From Pythium myriotylum (taxonomy: Eukaryota > Oomycota > Peronosporomycetes > Pythiales > Pythiaceae), in NCBI GenBank assembly GCA_023091665.1, contig JALJCQ010000026.1, forward strand, positions 1,240,001 through 1,304,000: DNA of 64,000 nucleotides. Direction: 5' to 3'. Shown here piece by piece: positions 1 through 10,514 of the stretch. A program made the translations under genes and the position numbers. The stretch's first letter is position 1. Every line of letters starts with the position of its first letter. The notes below the pieces were generated by a model. The model was not told the origin of the DNA. It made no database searches and saw nothing but the letters and a program-made list of their open reading frames with translations.

Positions 1-565
1 GCGAGTCAAGACGTAGGTGCTGGTTCAATGGCTCCAAGGGCTCAGGGGTGAGCAGGCTCAGTAGAGAGTTCCAGTCCTCGTCGGTCAGCGTTGCAGCCGA
101 CGTCTCTTCGGCCTCGGCGAGACCCATGGGCTCCTGCTTGACGGGACCTTCGGAACTGGGCTTCGGGACCAAGGGCCTCCCGCCCGCGGCCATGATCCAG
201 CGGTATTTTGTGTGCGTGTAGGTCGGCGAGGACGCGGCTGACGACGACGAAGAGGAAGAAAACGAGGACGACGAGGCCGTGGGCGACACGGCGGTTGCCC
301 GCTGGCGGTCGACCCAGCGCTTCTGGTTGGCGTTGGCCTTGTTGCGGTGGTAGGCGCAGTACCGGTGGAGCGCCCCGCTCGCCTTGCGCACCCGCGTGTT
401 GCGGCACATCTTGCTCGGGTACCGGCAGCGCGTGTCTTCCCCCAGGAGCATGGCCATGGTCGCGACGCCACGTCGCCGTGGCTCGAACGTCGGCGACAGC
501 AGCGACAACTCGTCGCCTGACGCTGACGCGGCGAAGCACGACGAATAAGAAGCCATTGGGGCCAT
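1..565 (-). CDS. Cys/His-module protein 1 (partial, runs off left edge)
   Basis: Reading leftward from ATG at 565 the frame stays open to base 1, so the C terminus is missing. Seen: the module C47-x6-C54-x12-H67-x2-C70-x2-H73, then a basic segment containing NANQKRW, a serine run, and an acidic/aromatic patch (TDEDWNSLLSLL) close to the window edge. Later in-frame ATGs at 556, 457 and 451 are alternative starts, the last two lying just before the module. Other members of this window place the module within the first 60 residues, so a start at 457 is possible. The same module recurs in seven other genes up to 13.3 kb. Inference: zinc-binding, nucleic-acid-binding regulator with an activation-like tail. 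Function is not known to me. Confidence 0.75.
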   Translation of the reverse strand, partial: MAPMASYSSCFAASASGDELSLLSPTFEPRRRGVATMAMLLGEDTRCRYPSKMCRNTRVRKASGALHRYCAYHRNKANANQKRWVDRQRATAVSPTASSSSFSSSSSSSAASSPTYTHTKYRWIMAAGGRPLVPKPSSEGPVKQEPMGLAEAEETSAATLTDEDWNSLLSLLTPEPLEPLNQHLRLDS

Positions 566-2776
566 ACTGTAGAGTGGGTGGCTGTGGGGTCGAGAGCAGA
601 TTCGCGACTGCTGCGATCGTCTGCAAGTTATCGTGGCAAGCTTCCAACAGACGGATCGTCGGCTTTCGATACGTCGTGATTGGAAGCTGCCCTCTGGGTC
701 AGAGCACTGAGGATCCAGTTGACGAACTGAACCCATCTGCCCACAAGTGCCCCCATCTTCGTTGCGCTCAGATCGCCAATCGAAGGGATCCGATTGTCGC
801 AGTCTGTGATTTTACTTCAATTGGTCAGATCTCAAGTCTCCATCCCCAAAACAGTTGGCGCTTCTATAATTATCAAAGGTTTTTCGAATGTGAACGTCCG
901 GAAATTCTTTGAATTTCCAAGCTCAGGCCCCGAACGCTGACGCCAGGCTCCACGGCAGCTTGCGCAAGAGTTATGCGCGGCTTCGCTCTTGTGAGGGGTG
1001 ATCCTCCGGCGTGTTGTCTGTCCTCAACTGGACGCTGCAACGGGCGATCGCCAGCAGGACACTCCCCACCGAGCGTCTTCTCCGTTGTCCACGACTGCTG
1101 CAGCCAGCGAGCGCCCGGTGAGGGTCGCCCGACGCTTCTTCGATCTGCTGGACGCTGGCGTGCGCGGCTGCGCTCTCCACTCGGCGTTCTGTCGCGAGGG
1201 TTCTTCGTTATACGTGGCTTTTCTGCGTGACCTCTGGTGTTCCACTAGATCACGTGGCCCGAGTCGTCCACTGCAAAGTGGCACGAGAAACGGTGCCTGT
1301 CGCTGTTGCACACAATTCGCAGAAACAAACGAATTATGCGCACTTTGAAGATCGACACAGATTTGTAAGCTGAATGAAAACGATTGCTGTGTGTGATGTC
1401 ACTTTCCCGGAAGGATTGCTGTCTCGGGGAAGAAAAGCTCCGGCTCCCTGAGAGCGGCTCAAGAGGTTCTCAACGAGACGGCGCGAAAACAATTCGCCGG
1501 TCCAGGGTGTTTATGAGCAACGCTGTCGTGGGGAATGGAGGGAGATTTTGTGAACGATGCATAGAGAATCCAAGGAGAGCCGGGCAGAAGTTGCTCTGCT
1601 TAGTGGAGTGCTGGGAAATTCGCGTCAATTGTTTCGTTGAGTAGGAAAGGGATCCTGTCGTCGACGAGAGAGAAGCCACAGCCACGCCATGCGACACTAT
1701 CGCTGGCTGAACGCAAAGCAGTCTTCACAGGGCCTCGAAGACATGCTCTGTGTCGAGTTGTTTCGCTCTGTGTGATTCGCAAGCTTGTTGAGGAATTGTG
1801 TCAACTCTTGAAGTGAAGGAGCCATCGATAACGACTACACAGGTGGGTGCCACGGATTATCGCCGCTTTGGTCTGAACGGATTTTTGATTGTCGTCAGTT
1901 CTGTGTCGTATCAGCCGCTGATCGTAGCGTACGGAACAATGGGGAAGCTTTTGCTTCAGTCGGTCCTCGACAGATGCCGCATCAACCGGGAATGGAGTGC
2001 TGCGAGTGTCTACGCCAGCTGCCTTTCGAATCCCCGACACGCAGATGATCCTCGAAGTGGTCGCAACTTTACCGATAGGGAAGCTTCGTGGTGTGTTCCT
2101 AGCTTTTCCAACCCACCGCTGGAAAGCAGAGCTCGTCTCCACTATCATTTGATTGTGGCCGATCCATTGCAGCATCGGCAGGGAATCCCAAACTGGTTGG
2201 GGGCTAAACCAAATCACGCTTCGGACTCAATACGTTGTGCTCCATGCAGGGACGACGAGGAGTCGTACGGTCGACGTGGCTACTTTCTCTCGGGCTACTG
2301 TGCAAGGGGTCGTTTCTTCTCACCATGGCCTCAACACGCCAAAGTGATGGAAGCTTCCAGCATCATCATTGCGATTCGTTTGTCCAAAAGCGCAGTTTGA
2401 CTTGAATGCGTGTCGTCTGAAATCTCTTGGTATGACTCGTTCACACGCCGGGCACATGTTCTTAGACTCAAGCCCGCTGCCAGAAACATCGAAGCTCACG
2501 AGCGTCTTTCCCTTTTGATTTCAAAGAGAGATTTGTTTGCGAGCGAATAGCTGAGTTGGGCCGAGTTTCGCCAGCACAGCCACGCACAGTGTCTTCTTTG
2601 CTTGTGACTCGTCTCTTGTGCTGACCTCGGCTCTCGGAAACGTCCAACAGTGATTCCATCCTTAGTAGAGTGTTTTGGTTGCTGTAAATCTACTCGTGTA
2701 TTTTTCATTGTGACTGCTTTTGCGTATCCTAGGTGGTTCCTAGCGTTTAGTTGCTCAGGGTACCACTTGGTGGTCC
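566..2776. other. Intergenic, no supported gene
   Basis: Open frames here lack ATG starts, overlap each other on both strands and show no recognisable domain. It presumably holds the promoter of the gene ending at 565 (minus strand). I see no clear repeat or RNA gene. Confidence 0.5.
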
Positions 2777-3511
2777 TCAAGCGACTGTGTGGCTGGCAAA
2801 TGTGAAGTCTGGCTCGTCGATCTCGATGTATTCGTCGTCTTCTGGGTTCCCAGGCTCTCCTTCGACGCGTTCATTGATGCGAACGTACCAAACCTTTGGC
2901 GGTGTCGACGGTTCACCTTCGAGGACTTCAAACCGCGACGGGACCACGATCTTCTTGACGCGTACGCGTTTCCGCCGCGCTTTGGTCGAGGGCGTCACTT
3001 CCGGAACTGGTGTGGAGGGTCGAACGGGGTCTCCCTCGTCAAACAGCGGCGCCGATCGCCGCCAGCGGAGCGGGCTCGAGTCCTTGTCGACCGCCATCGA
3101 CTCGGCCTCGTCGTCGCTGTCGAGGAAGACAACTCGACGCTCGTCGCGCTCGCTGCCGCTCGTCGGGCGCGAGAGGTAGGGTCCGCTTCGGCAGCGCATG
3201 CTGTGGATGTGGCGAGGTCTCTCTGGCTCGTGGTGGTGGCTCATCTGGGGGGGCAGGAACCGCGGGCGCCTCGCTCGCTCTCGCCGCGAGAGCTCGAGAT
3301 GCATCTTGCAGAGCTGCAGCAGCCCGCTCTCGGCCGCCTCGCTGGCCTGCGGCTCCATGCAGACGCCGCCGAACGCGCCGATGTACTCGCAGAACTTGGT
3401 CATCGCGATTGTGAAGTGGTCTCCGACTGTTTCAGTTGCCCTTGGCTCTCGCGGCGATTGGCTCGCCAGTTTGTCCGGGTCCTCGACGGGCTCCGAGTTG
3501 GACGAGAGCAT
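2777..3511 (-). CDS. Charged protein with degenerate Cys/His module (possible ninth family member)
   Basis: The minus-strand frame runs from ATG 3511 (244 residues); a longer version starts at ATG 3727. The N-terminal half has a C-x9-C-x16-C-x2-H pattern (first Cys in TKFCEY, last in QLCKMH) followed by a basic stretch, recalling the family module, but the position of the first His is not a His and the spacing differs. The rest is rich in Arg, Ser, Glu and Asp, with a basic patch (KARRKRVRVKK) that could be a nuclear localisation signal and an acidic C terminus (DDEYIEIDEPD). It lies upstream of, and on the same strand as, undoubted members. A long overlapping plus-strand frame exists, but this side has the more protein-like composition. 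Either a divergent paralog or unrelated; function unknown. Confidence 0.45.
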   Translation of the reverse strand: MLSSNSEPVEDPDKLASQSPREPRATETVGDHFTIAMTKFCEYIGAFGGVCMEPQASEAAESGLLQLCKMHLELSRRERARRPRFLPPQMSHHHEPERPRHIHSMRCRSGPYLSRPTSGSERDERRVVFLDSDDEAESMAVDKDSSPLRWRRSAPLFDEGDPVRPSTPVPEVTPSTKARRKRVRVKKIVVPSRFEVLEGEPSTPPKVWYVRINERVEGEPGNPEDDEYIEIDEPDFTFASHTVA

Positions 3512-3778
3512 TCGAGGTCGTCCCGGCCATGTGACTGTTGCGCTTCCCCGCTGAGGTCTCACAAAATATCGAACGAGAGACCTTCGATAATCTATATTAG
3601 GATGGACTCGAAGCTCGAGCACGGGCCAACGGCACCGTGGCGTACCCTCTACAAACGAATAAGTCTGGAATCTTGGCGTGCAAAGTTGGATCTTGTGTGC
3701 GTCAACCCAGCTTCTGGTTGTTCTCATGCCTGACTTCGACTCAGGTGCTCGGCGTTGCCTTGTTCACGTTGCGTGATC

Positions 3779-4309
3779 TCATGGAATATCTCCAGCGATA
3801 CGCTGGCAGGCCAACTCGCCCGCTGGCGGTTGGAGCCCTTTCCAGCTGGATGACGACGCCAGGGCGTGCGCGTCAAGGTCCAGAGACCACGTCTTCATGT
3901 CGCCGACGTCAGGGGAGGCGAGCTGGTCGCCGTAGACGCGTGAGCTCTCGACCAGCCGTTGGCTCGGTGACGGGGCGGCTGAGAAATCCGCGAGCACGCC
4001 GCGTTCGGTCGCCTTTGGCATCCACACGCTCGCCCACAAACGCTCGAAGTCCTCGTCGCTCCCTTCGCTGCACGAGCGTCGCCCGACCGGAGAGCCCGCG
4101 AAGCCTTCCGATCGACGGCGGCGAAGCCAGCGTCGCTGGTTCGTGATCGCGCGCGTCCGATGGAGCGAGCAGAGCCGATGCATTTCGCCGTTCGCTTTGA
4201 CATCGCGAGGGAATGGACAGACCTTGCTCTTGTACAGGCAGCGACGCGCGGCGGGGACGACGAAGCTCGGCGGCGACGAGAACCCGCTCACCCAATACAT
4301 ACTGGACAT
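3779..4309 (-). CDS. Cys/His-module protein 2
   Basis: 176 residues from ATG 4309 (a second ATG lies three codons on); upstream in-frame codons offer only a TTG. The module C24-x6-C31-x12-H44-x2-C47-x2-H50 is intact, followed by TNQRRWLRRRR, the family's basic segment. Further on is an acidic/aromatic stretch, SDEDFERLWASVW, comparable to the C-terminal patches of the paralogs. Intronless and on the same strand as its neighbours at 2.8 and 4.8 kb. Inference from the five Cys/His ligands and the adjacent basic helix-like segment: metal-stabilised nucleic-acid binding, probably nuclear. No named family recognised. Confidence 0.7.
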   Translation of the reverse strand: MSSMYWVSGFSSPPSFVVPAARRCLYKSKVCPFPRDVKANGEMHRLCSLHRTRAITNQRRWLRRRRSEGFAGSPVGRRSCSEGSDEDFERLWASVWMPKATERGVLADFSAAPSPSQRLVESSRVYGDQLASPDVGDMKTWSLDLDAHALASSSSWKGLQPPAGELACQRIAGDIP

Positions 4310-4830
4310 GGCGCTCTTGCACTTCAGGTCGAAAACCAAAGAGTGCCGACTGCCTTGAGCGTCGGACTCGAGTCGCTCGAGGGACCACTAGTGAGGTCGC
4401 CTCAGCGATCTGCCACCATGGGAACGAAACGTTCCCCCGATCAGAGACGCCACATGAACTTAAAGCATGGGAACCCCCAGCAGCTGCCCGGGGGTCCATC
4501 GACGGTCTTGGTTGGAGACGACCCAATCGGCTTGTCAATCAACTAATCAACTGTTGAGTGGGTAGGGGGTGTCTGCCTCTGCGATCCAGCAGCGTCCTTC
4601 CGTCGACGAACGTTCTTCGCCATTTTCATCCACGAGAAGGAGGCCGCAACCAAATCTCTCTGTTCACGCTTCACCTGATGGCCGAGCTCGTCGTGTTGGA
4701 ACTGCAGGACGTCTTGGTTGGCTACTCGACCCTCTAAGAAATCAGCCCCACAAGACGATCCAGTGGCCACAAACGTTCATGCAACAAACTGAGTTTTCTT
4801 ATTAGACCTATCTAAACATCCTAGGTGGGC
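4310..4830. other. Intergenic, no supported gene
   Basis: Spacer between two same-strand family genes. Short frames (for example 4543-4770 minus) show no domain or paralog. Probably holds the promoter of the 3779-4309 gene. Confidence 0.5.
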
Positions 4831-5946
4831 TTATACGAGAGCCGTCCGCTTGCCCGAGTCCGCCGCTGGGTCGCTGCTGTTGCTCGACTTGGTCGCGGTG
4901 ACTTGGTGGTGGGGCACGTGGTACGGTGATCGGTGGGGTGGCGCGTTGTAGTTGCTCACGGCGTCGCCGCTGTTCTCGACGCCTCGGTGGAGGTAGCCGC
5001 TCGCCGAGGACGGTGCCGAGGACGAGATGCTGTCGTAGGGGCGCTTCTCAATGCGCGTGATGTTGGAGAGGGACGGCAGCGACGCCTGCTTGCGTTGCAT
5101 CCACTGACCGAGGCTCTCGCGCCGCGGGTCGTCTCGCACGGGAGGCTGCCAGGACGCCGATCGGCCGATCGCCGAGACCGAAGCGGTGGGGTTCGACGTG
5201 GGCGCGGGAGCGCTCGAAGCCGGCGGCGGCACGAGGCTCGCGACCGTGGGTAGTCCGGCCGGTGAGAGTGTCGGGCGCGCGATCCACTCGTTCGACTTGG
5301 CACGCTTGAGCTCGCGTCGTACCTGGCCGTCGTCGGGTTCGCCGTCGTCGCCGTCGTGCGAGACGACATTTGCCGCGTGTTCGAGCATGAGCAGCGCATG
5401 GACGGCCGTCGGGTCGGGCTGGTCGGCGCGCGGTGGCAGCAGCGGCGGCAGCGCCGTCTGGATGGGCGGCACACGGAGCGGCGCCGGCGCGAGTTCTCTC
5501 CGCACGCCGCCGCCGCTGAGCACGAGGTTGACGCCGTTCGTGCCGGGGATCGCGCCTCCTCTCGCGACGTGGTCCTGGAAGCTCGAGATGAGCCCGCCGT
5601 TAAGCGGCGGCGGCGGCGCCGGGGCGTTGAGGCTGAGATGGCTCAGACTGGCGCCGGCGGCCGTGATGTTGACGCCGAGCCCGTGGGGCAGCCCCATGGG
5701 CGGCGGCGGCGGCGCCTGCGCCTGTCGGGGCAGCGGCGAGTCGCCCTGGTTCTCTCTCGCGTCGTCGTCGTGGTCGTCGCCGTCGCCGCGGCGCACGCGG
5801 AGCACGGTCTGCTTGCGCTTGGACCAGCGCATCTGGTTCTGGTTGGCCTGCCGCCGGTGCTGCTCGCAGAAGCGATGGAGCTCGCCGTTGAGCTTGACGG
5901 CGCGCGCGTTGAGACAGGGCTTGCTCGGGTAGCGGCAGCGGTCCAT
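4831..5946 (-). CDS. Cys/His-module protein 3 (long, proline-rich)
   Basis: 371 residues from ATG 5946, the longest member. The module is at the extreme N terminus: C4-x6-C11-x12-H24-x2-C27-x2-H30, followed by QANQNQMRWSKRKQ and further basic residues. The remainder is low complexity: an acidic run (GDGDDHDDDARE) at about residues 54-65, several polyproline runs, and Ser/Ala-rich stretches. Such proline/acidic tails are typical of transcription regulators, but no second domain is visible. A basic segment, RRELKRAKSNEW, in the middle could be a nuclear signal. Intronless and GC-rich compared with the DNA to its right. Function is inferred only from the module and composition. Confidence 0.75.
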   Translation of the reverse strand: MDRCRYPSKPCLNARAVKLNGELHRFCEQHRRQANQNQMRWSKRKQTVLRVRRGDGDDHDDDARENQGDSPLPRQAQAPPPPPMGLPHGLGVNITAAGASLSHLSLNAPAPPPPLNGGLISSFQDHVARGGAIPGTNGVNLVLSGGGVRRELAPAPLRVPPIQTALPPLLPPRADQPDPTAVHALLMLEHAANVVSHDGDDGEPDDGQVRRELKRAKSNEWIARPTLSPAGLPTVASLVPPPASSAPAPTSNPTASVSAIGRSASWQPPVRDDPRRESLGQWMQRKQASLPSLSNITRIEKRPYDSISSSAPSSASGYLHRGVENSGDAVSNYNAPPHRSPYHVPHHQVTATKSSNSSDPAADSGKRTALV

Positions 5947-7952
5947 GGCGAGCGGCGATCGGCGCGAGAAAGCGGAGGGGGGGCGCGCGTGAGTCTTGGT
6001 CTCCCCCCTTCGGAATCAGTGGATTCCAAAGGCGCGGTTAGAAAATCATAACTCAGCTCTGAGAGGGTGAGCGCTGGAGGGGTACAGCGTAACCCACCGC
6101 GTACCTGGGCCCTGCTGTCGTCGCGTTGTCGCGGCTGATCAGATCCAGCGCGCACGCTGATTGGTCCAGAGAGTCAGTTCTCGCCCCTTCGCAGTCCCAC
6201 TCTCTGGATCCAGAGGCTGGTTTCCCACGGCCAGCTGGCCGCCGCCGTGTGGGACTGGACTGCCTCACTTCTCCCACTTGGGCCAAGACGCCGTCGCAAA
6301 TCTTCGAGAATATTCATTTACAGAGGATATACAGAGAGAAGTAAAGTTGAACTAGAATTTTGCAGATGGAAGGGTATGTGTTTGGACAGGAATTACCCAG
6401 ACCCCGATGGCTGTGGACGCTGATGCGCAAACCAGCCGAACACCTCATCGGACCATCACTCTTGCACTTCCTTGCGGAGATCTCTGGAAAGAGATGGCCG
6501 ATCAAGTCGGGAAGCCCGAGGGGGCCGAAATGGATACGAGTCTATCTGCTGGTCTATCCGCCGGTCTAAGCGCTGGTCTATCCGAGCGTCTAAACACAGG
6601 TCTATCATCCTAACTCTGGTCGATCTTCCTAACATTTTCACTCTGCAATAGGATCCTGGTCATGAGAAATGGATCTTTTTGGGGGGGATCATAGACCACC
6701 AAGATCCCTTTTGGCCAAAGCGTAAAAGACTAATTATCACGACCATCGCCGCAGCTGGAGAAATCCAGAAGGCTCGCGATCAGCGCGTGGGAGGAGATGC
6801 ACTGACCACGGCGCGACCACAGGCGAGCCGCAGGCCTTGGTGTGGTGTTGCCATGGACACCATCCAGTCCAAGACCCGACGGGAGCTCAAGTGGACACTA
6901 CTTTCCCACAATATTTCTCTCGTTCCTCATGGCCGCTTCTGTGGTTTTTCGTTGGCACCTGCGCGCGAAGTGAGACCGAGAGAATCCATCTCAGACCCCT
7001 GAGATTTCTTCCCACTGCGAAACAGTCAATGGACTCGTTCTGGCTCTTTTATGCAACGGTGGCTTCGCTGCATCTTCAAGCCCCGTGAATCCACCGATCC
7101 ATGGGAAGCCCCGCCGGTTCGGTCTGGTAATCGATTGCTGCTGGTTGAGCATGTCAAAGCAGTTCATACAGAGAGCTCATCGATCGTACTTGGCAGGCAA
7201 AGCCTTCTCGGAAGCCGTGTCGTTGTTTTGTCCACCGCATGACCAGTGATCATCAAGAGCATTCAGCCATTGCAAGGCGATCGGAAGTTGACTAGAACAG
7301 CGCGTGCGCATTGAAACCCACTCACGAAGGCGTGACCTCAAGCGGTCTCACTTCATTGTCCCGGCCTGGGGTCGGGTCTAGTGTTATTTCGTAGACTTGA
7401 CTATTCCTCGGTAGTATCGCGTTGCACGATTCCTCTCCAGACTTGGATTGGATTCCTTCGAGGCTAACTCATGCATTGCTCGTGGTAGCATCCCAGTAAA
7501 ATACGCGCTTACAAGATGTCGCCTATTGAAGTTGCTGTAGTTCAAAGTGCAATGTGGAACAAATCAAAGAGTCGTTTATTGTGACCACGATTTGCTCGGT
7601 TCTACTCGCTGCAGAAGCGTGAGTGGTAGTTCGCGGATGCCGAAGATATCGACCCTTGCAACGGGCGTATTGATCCACTAGGATTACTGTACTGTACTCG
7701 GTTGAATTGATCGTCCTCTCGTTGCCCCAGATCAAGGACGTGTGCCCGAACTCTCGCGAGTACAAAATGAGTGGTGCTTGAGTGCACTCCACGCGTGCAC
7801 TTTTTGCCTCGACCTGGCTGCATTTGGAGTGGATTCTCACGACGGCAACCACCACAGATTTCCGAGAAAGAGGCATGGCCATTGTGCAAGACGTCCGATC
7901 GACTAACCCGCAAACTATTAACTTATCGTAGGTACTCACTCGCGATTGCAAC
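5947..7952. other. Intergenic, 2 kb, no supported gene
   Basis: No frame with ATG start and recognisable content. Contains the short GGTCTATC repeat cluster near 6.54-6.61 kb (listed separately) and presumably the promoter of the gene ending at 5946. Confidence 0.5.
6541..6608 (+). repeat. Short degenerate direct repeats (GGTCTATC/GGTCTAAG)
   Basis: Within about 65 bases the octamer GGTCTATC or a close variant occurs five times at roughly 14-16 base spacing (variants GGTCTAAG and CGTCTAAA). It looks like a small decayed minisatellite. No coding role is apparent. Confidence 0.5.
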
Positions 7953-8471
7953 TCACAGAGCGAAAGTAAAAGTTTCGTCCTCGCACGGCAGACCGAGAGA
8001 CTCCCACAACGACCGATCGTCCATCAGTTGAAATGCTCGAATACTTGCAACATTTAAAGAGGATGCGTGAACCGTTTGCACTCCGTGAATGGCGCATACC
8101 GGTACATCGTGCAAGTGATAACGAGGAACCAATGTGACTGTCGACCATGACGACTTACTGTGGTCGACGATACCGGGATTAGCTGGCGCCGCAGAGACTA
8201 GCTCGTGGACTACCTCATCTTCGTCATCGGTTGAATTTGTCAGCTCTTGTTGGCGTCGACCGGCAGCCCATTTCTTCTGGCAGTAGTTGGTTCGCTCTCG
8301 GTGATACTCGCACAATCGATGAAGTGAGCCATTGCGTTTGAGAGCCCGTAGGTTCATGCATACTTTGCTGCGATACCCGCAGACGACTTGGCGCTGACCA
8401 TGTAGGTAATAGTTTGCCGACGAGGAGGGTTGGGAAGACGTTTTTTCTCGAGGCAAAATCTTGGTGGTCAT
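7953..8471 (-). CDS. Cys/His-module protein 4 (left gene of divergent pair A)
   Basis: 172 residues from ATG 8471. The start is chosen because the paralog at 10515-11021 begins with a matching sequence (MTTKILPRE here, MATKILPRD there); the longer frame begins with GTG. Module C31-x6-C38-x12-H51-x2-C54-x2-H57, then RTNYCQKKW, where the usual Asn of AN-x-NQ is changed (YCQ). The C-terminal half has a second conserved motif, CAIHGVQTV, and ends with FQLMDDRSLWESLGL plus an acidic/aromatic tail, both shared with the 10.5-kb paralog. It is transcribed away from the plus-strand gene at 9487. Probable zinc-binding regulator; function unknown. Confidence 0.8.
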   Translation of the reverse strand: MTTKILPREKTSSQPSSSANYYLHGQRQVVCGYRSKVCMNLRALKRNGSLHRLCEYHRERTNYCQKKWAAGRRQQELTNSTDDEDEVVHELVSAAPANPGIVDHSKSSWSTVTLVPRYHLHDVPVCAIHGVQTVHASSLNVASIRAFQLMDDRSLWESLGLPCEDETFTFAL

Positions 8472-9486
8472 GAACTTGAATGAGGTGGTTGAGATTTGTA
8501 GATTTCCAATTCCAGAGTGAGGTCGGAACACTTAAAGCCCCCTCGGCCACGGGTTGTGTGATTGCGGTCTCGCTAAGTCTGTGGGACAACCCCAGTACTG
8601 ACACAGTCACCAACAAGCCCCCTCGGAACGCCTCCCCGTTGTCTACAAGCTGATTTTTGGATAACTTCGCACAACACTCGAGTTGCGAGGAGTCATCGGC
8701 CTCCGTGCCTCAAGAAAAAGAGGCTCCTCTCACCGGCTCGCTCGCCGTGCCCCAAACGCTGAAATTTCTGATCGGATTGATCAGTCGCGTCCGGTAGTGA
8801 TGAGTGTTGCACGCTATCCCAACTTGAAGTCATATTAAGCACCATTTCGAGGCAAGCAGAAATCTCGGTGAATCCACCTACAGCACTGCTGGTCTCACCA
8901 CGCCAAAAAGAATCACAAAGTTCTGATGAACATAGCGCTGGTAAACCTACTTCGAAGAGCGGCAAACGAAGTTGGGCCACTGCGTCGACAAGGATGGTCT
9001 GATAAGTAGATCCCTTGTTTTCTAAGTGAGGGAGCAAGCCCGCACTTCTAGTTTGATGAAATCCTGCCCGACCGCAAACACCAAATCTAGAAGATTTTTT
9101 ACTGGAATTCTTCGCGTACGCTCGCAAGGGTTTGTCGTGGCTTTTCGCCGACGGCTTGTCGTCGATCCAATTGGCAATGCATTTTGGCACATCTGAGCAC
9201 GTCAAAAGAGGTCTTCTATTGAGGTCAGCTGAGTTTCATGTGCATAAACGATACAGATGATCTCCAAACGTTGATGAAGCAGAGATAGCTCCTTCATTGT
9301 TCGTTCCGGATGTCCAAACCATCACCATTCCCTCGTTCACACACACAGTCGCGACAGCTGTTACTGGCGTCCACCTTCCGCTCAGTGTCGCACTCAAGCG
9401 CTTGGGTTCACTTTCGACGCCGCGGTCTCACCAAGTCGCACTTGAACGAAGCCCTCATTCACACTTTGCACCCAAACCCATTCGAC
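8472..9486. promoter_or_regulatory. Divergent promoter region of pair A
   Basis: About 1 kb between two divergently transcribed family genes. The minus-strand ATG at 8471 is preceded by CTCATTCAAG (8475-8484, minus strand), a TCATTC initiator-like motif only a few bases from the start codon. The plus-strand gene has CCTCATTCACACTTTG at about 9453-9468, an oomycete-like initiator plus flank, roughly 20 bases before the ATG at 9487. Segments here (a CCCCTCGGCC block near 8540 and GTCAAAAGAGG near 9201) recur in the same order at 11.0-12.25 kb, which shows that the regulatory DNA was duplicated with the genes. Start sites are inferred. Confidence 0.5.
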
Positions 9487-9984
9487 ATGCCATCCCCCAT
9501 TCCGCGCGAAGCGATCCATTCTCCCTACAGCGTTTGCTCCATCCATGGCACCTCATTGCCTGTGCCCTCGCAGCGACGACATGCCATGTGCACCTACCGA
9601 GGAAAGCTCTGCCCGAAACTCCGTGCGCGCAAGCGCAACGGCGCGCTTCACCGGTTCTGCGAATTCCACCGCGAGCGTGCCAACATCAACCAGAAGCGGT
9701 GGGCAAGTCGAAAGAACCACGAGCTCGACCGTCAGACGCTCATGGAGCTGGAGCACGTGTATCAGCCGTCCAGATCTCCCTCGCCTCCCTCCAGTGACGA
9801 GTGCAATCAAAGCCCTGCGATGAAATCGGAGCTTCATACCGGTGTGGAGCTCGATGATTCAATCCTCGCATGGTTGGACGAGTGGGCCAACTCAGAGCAG
9901 TATGCTGAAGGCGATTGCGACCATGGCCAATCGGTCGTCTTGTCGGACAGCTTGTTGCTGCTGCCATTCACGTTGACACTGTAA
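9487..9984 (+). CDS. Cys/His-module protein 5 (right gene of divergent pair A)
   Basis: 165 residues from ATG 9487. This start is preferred over the upstream ATG at 9310 because the paralog at 12251 aligns from the same point: 16 residues, then C17-x-[IV]-H20-G. Module C35-x6-C42-x12-H55-x2-C58-x2-H61, followed by RANINQKRWASRKNHELD. The C-terminal third holds an acidic/aromatic patch (ELDDSILAWLDEW). The CSIHGT motif precedes the module here, whereas in the minus-strand partners the related motif follows it. Inference: small nuclear zinc-binding regulator with an activation-like tail. Intronless; excellent paralog support. Confidence 0.82.
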   Translation: MPSPIPREAIHSPYSVCSIHGTSLPVPSQRRHAMCTYRGKLCPKLRARKRNGALHRFCEFHRERANINQKRWASRKNHELDRQTLMELEHVYQPSRSPSPPSSDECNQSPAMKSELHTGVELDDSILAWLDEWANSEQYAEGDCDHGQSVVLSDSLLLLPFTLTL

Positions 9985-10514
9985 AATTTGTTCTGCCACC
10001 GGGACGGATGAAGCGAATGCTGCAGCTGCTTGTCAGCCTACCCGAACACTCGCGTGTTGTGCCCAAGCGGGTCCTTCTCACCGTTCAATTTTTCCGACCT
10101 CTCCTTGTGTCTCCACCCGTTTGGAATCATCGTTTGCCATGCACGGATGGCCTACAGTACGGCACACGGAGATTGTGCTCAGTATAAGATGAAGCTCAAG
10201 CACGAATACCCAAGACTGCGCATTGTACGCGACTTATGGATCGTGGAGCAGGATATGCAAAAGATATCTTGTGATTCAAAGACAATAATATCACAGTTCT
10301 GAGCAATACGAAGTTTGAACGCGGTGGTTGTCTACTGCGTGAGCTTACCGAATAAGCAAGCAACCGAAATTGCTGCTACAAGCGTCCATGGTAGAAAGAA
10401 ATGAATCGAAACGAGGTAAGGCGCTGATACTACCAACTCAAATGGACCGTGAATTGTTGTGGTTGTCCTATCATCGCAGAATTCCCGACACCTGTTCGCA
10501 CTCGCCGATCAGAG
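9985..10514. other. Intergenic between duplicated modules A and B
   Basis: Spacer between the 3' ends of the plus-strand gene ending at 9984 and the minus-strand gene ending at 10515, so the two are convergent. Nothing coding is supported. Confidence 0.5.

Noticed and set aside
1798..2400. 200-codon plus-strand frame with an overlapping minus-strand frame
   Set aside because: Starts with GTG, no domain, no paralog, competing frames on both strands.
2789..3733. 314-codon plus-strand frame opposite the 2777-3511 gene
   Set aside because: Arg/Ala/Val-rich shadow with no recognisable motif; the minus strand has the better composition and cysteine pattern.
7523..7951. 142-codon minus-strand frame directly downstream of the 7953 gene
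   Set aside because: Lacks the Cys/His module, shows no domain, and the paralogous module B has nothing comparable that I could see.
8693..9205. 170-codon minus-strand frame in the divergent promoter region A
   Set aside because: Begins with TTG and I saw no counterpart in the duplicated region B, which argues against a conserved gene.
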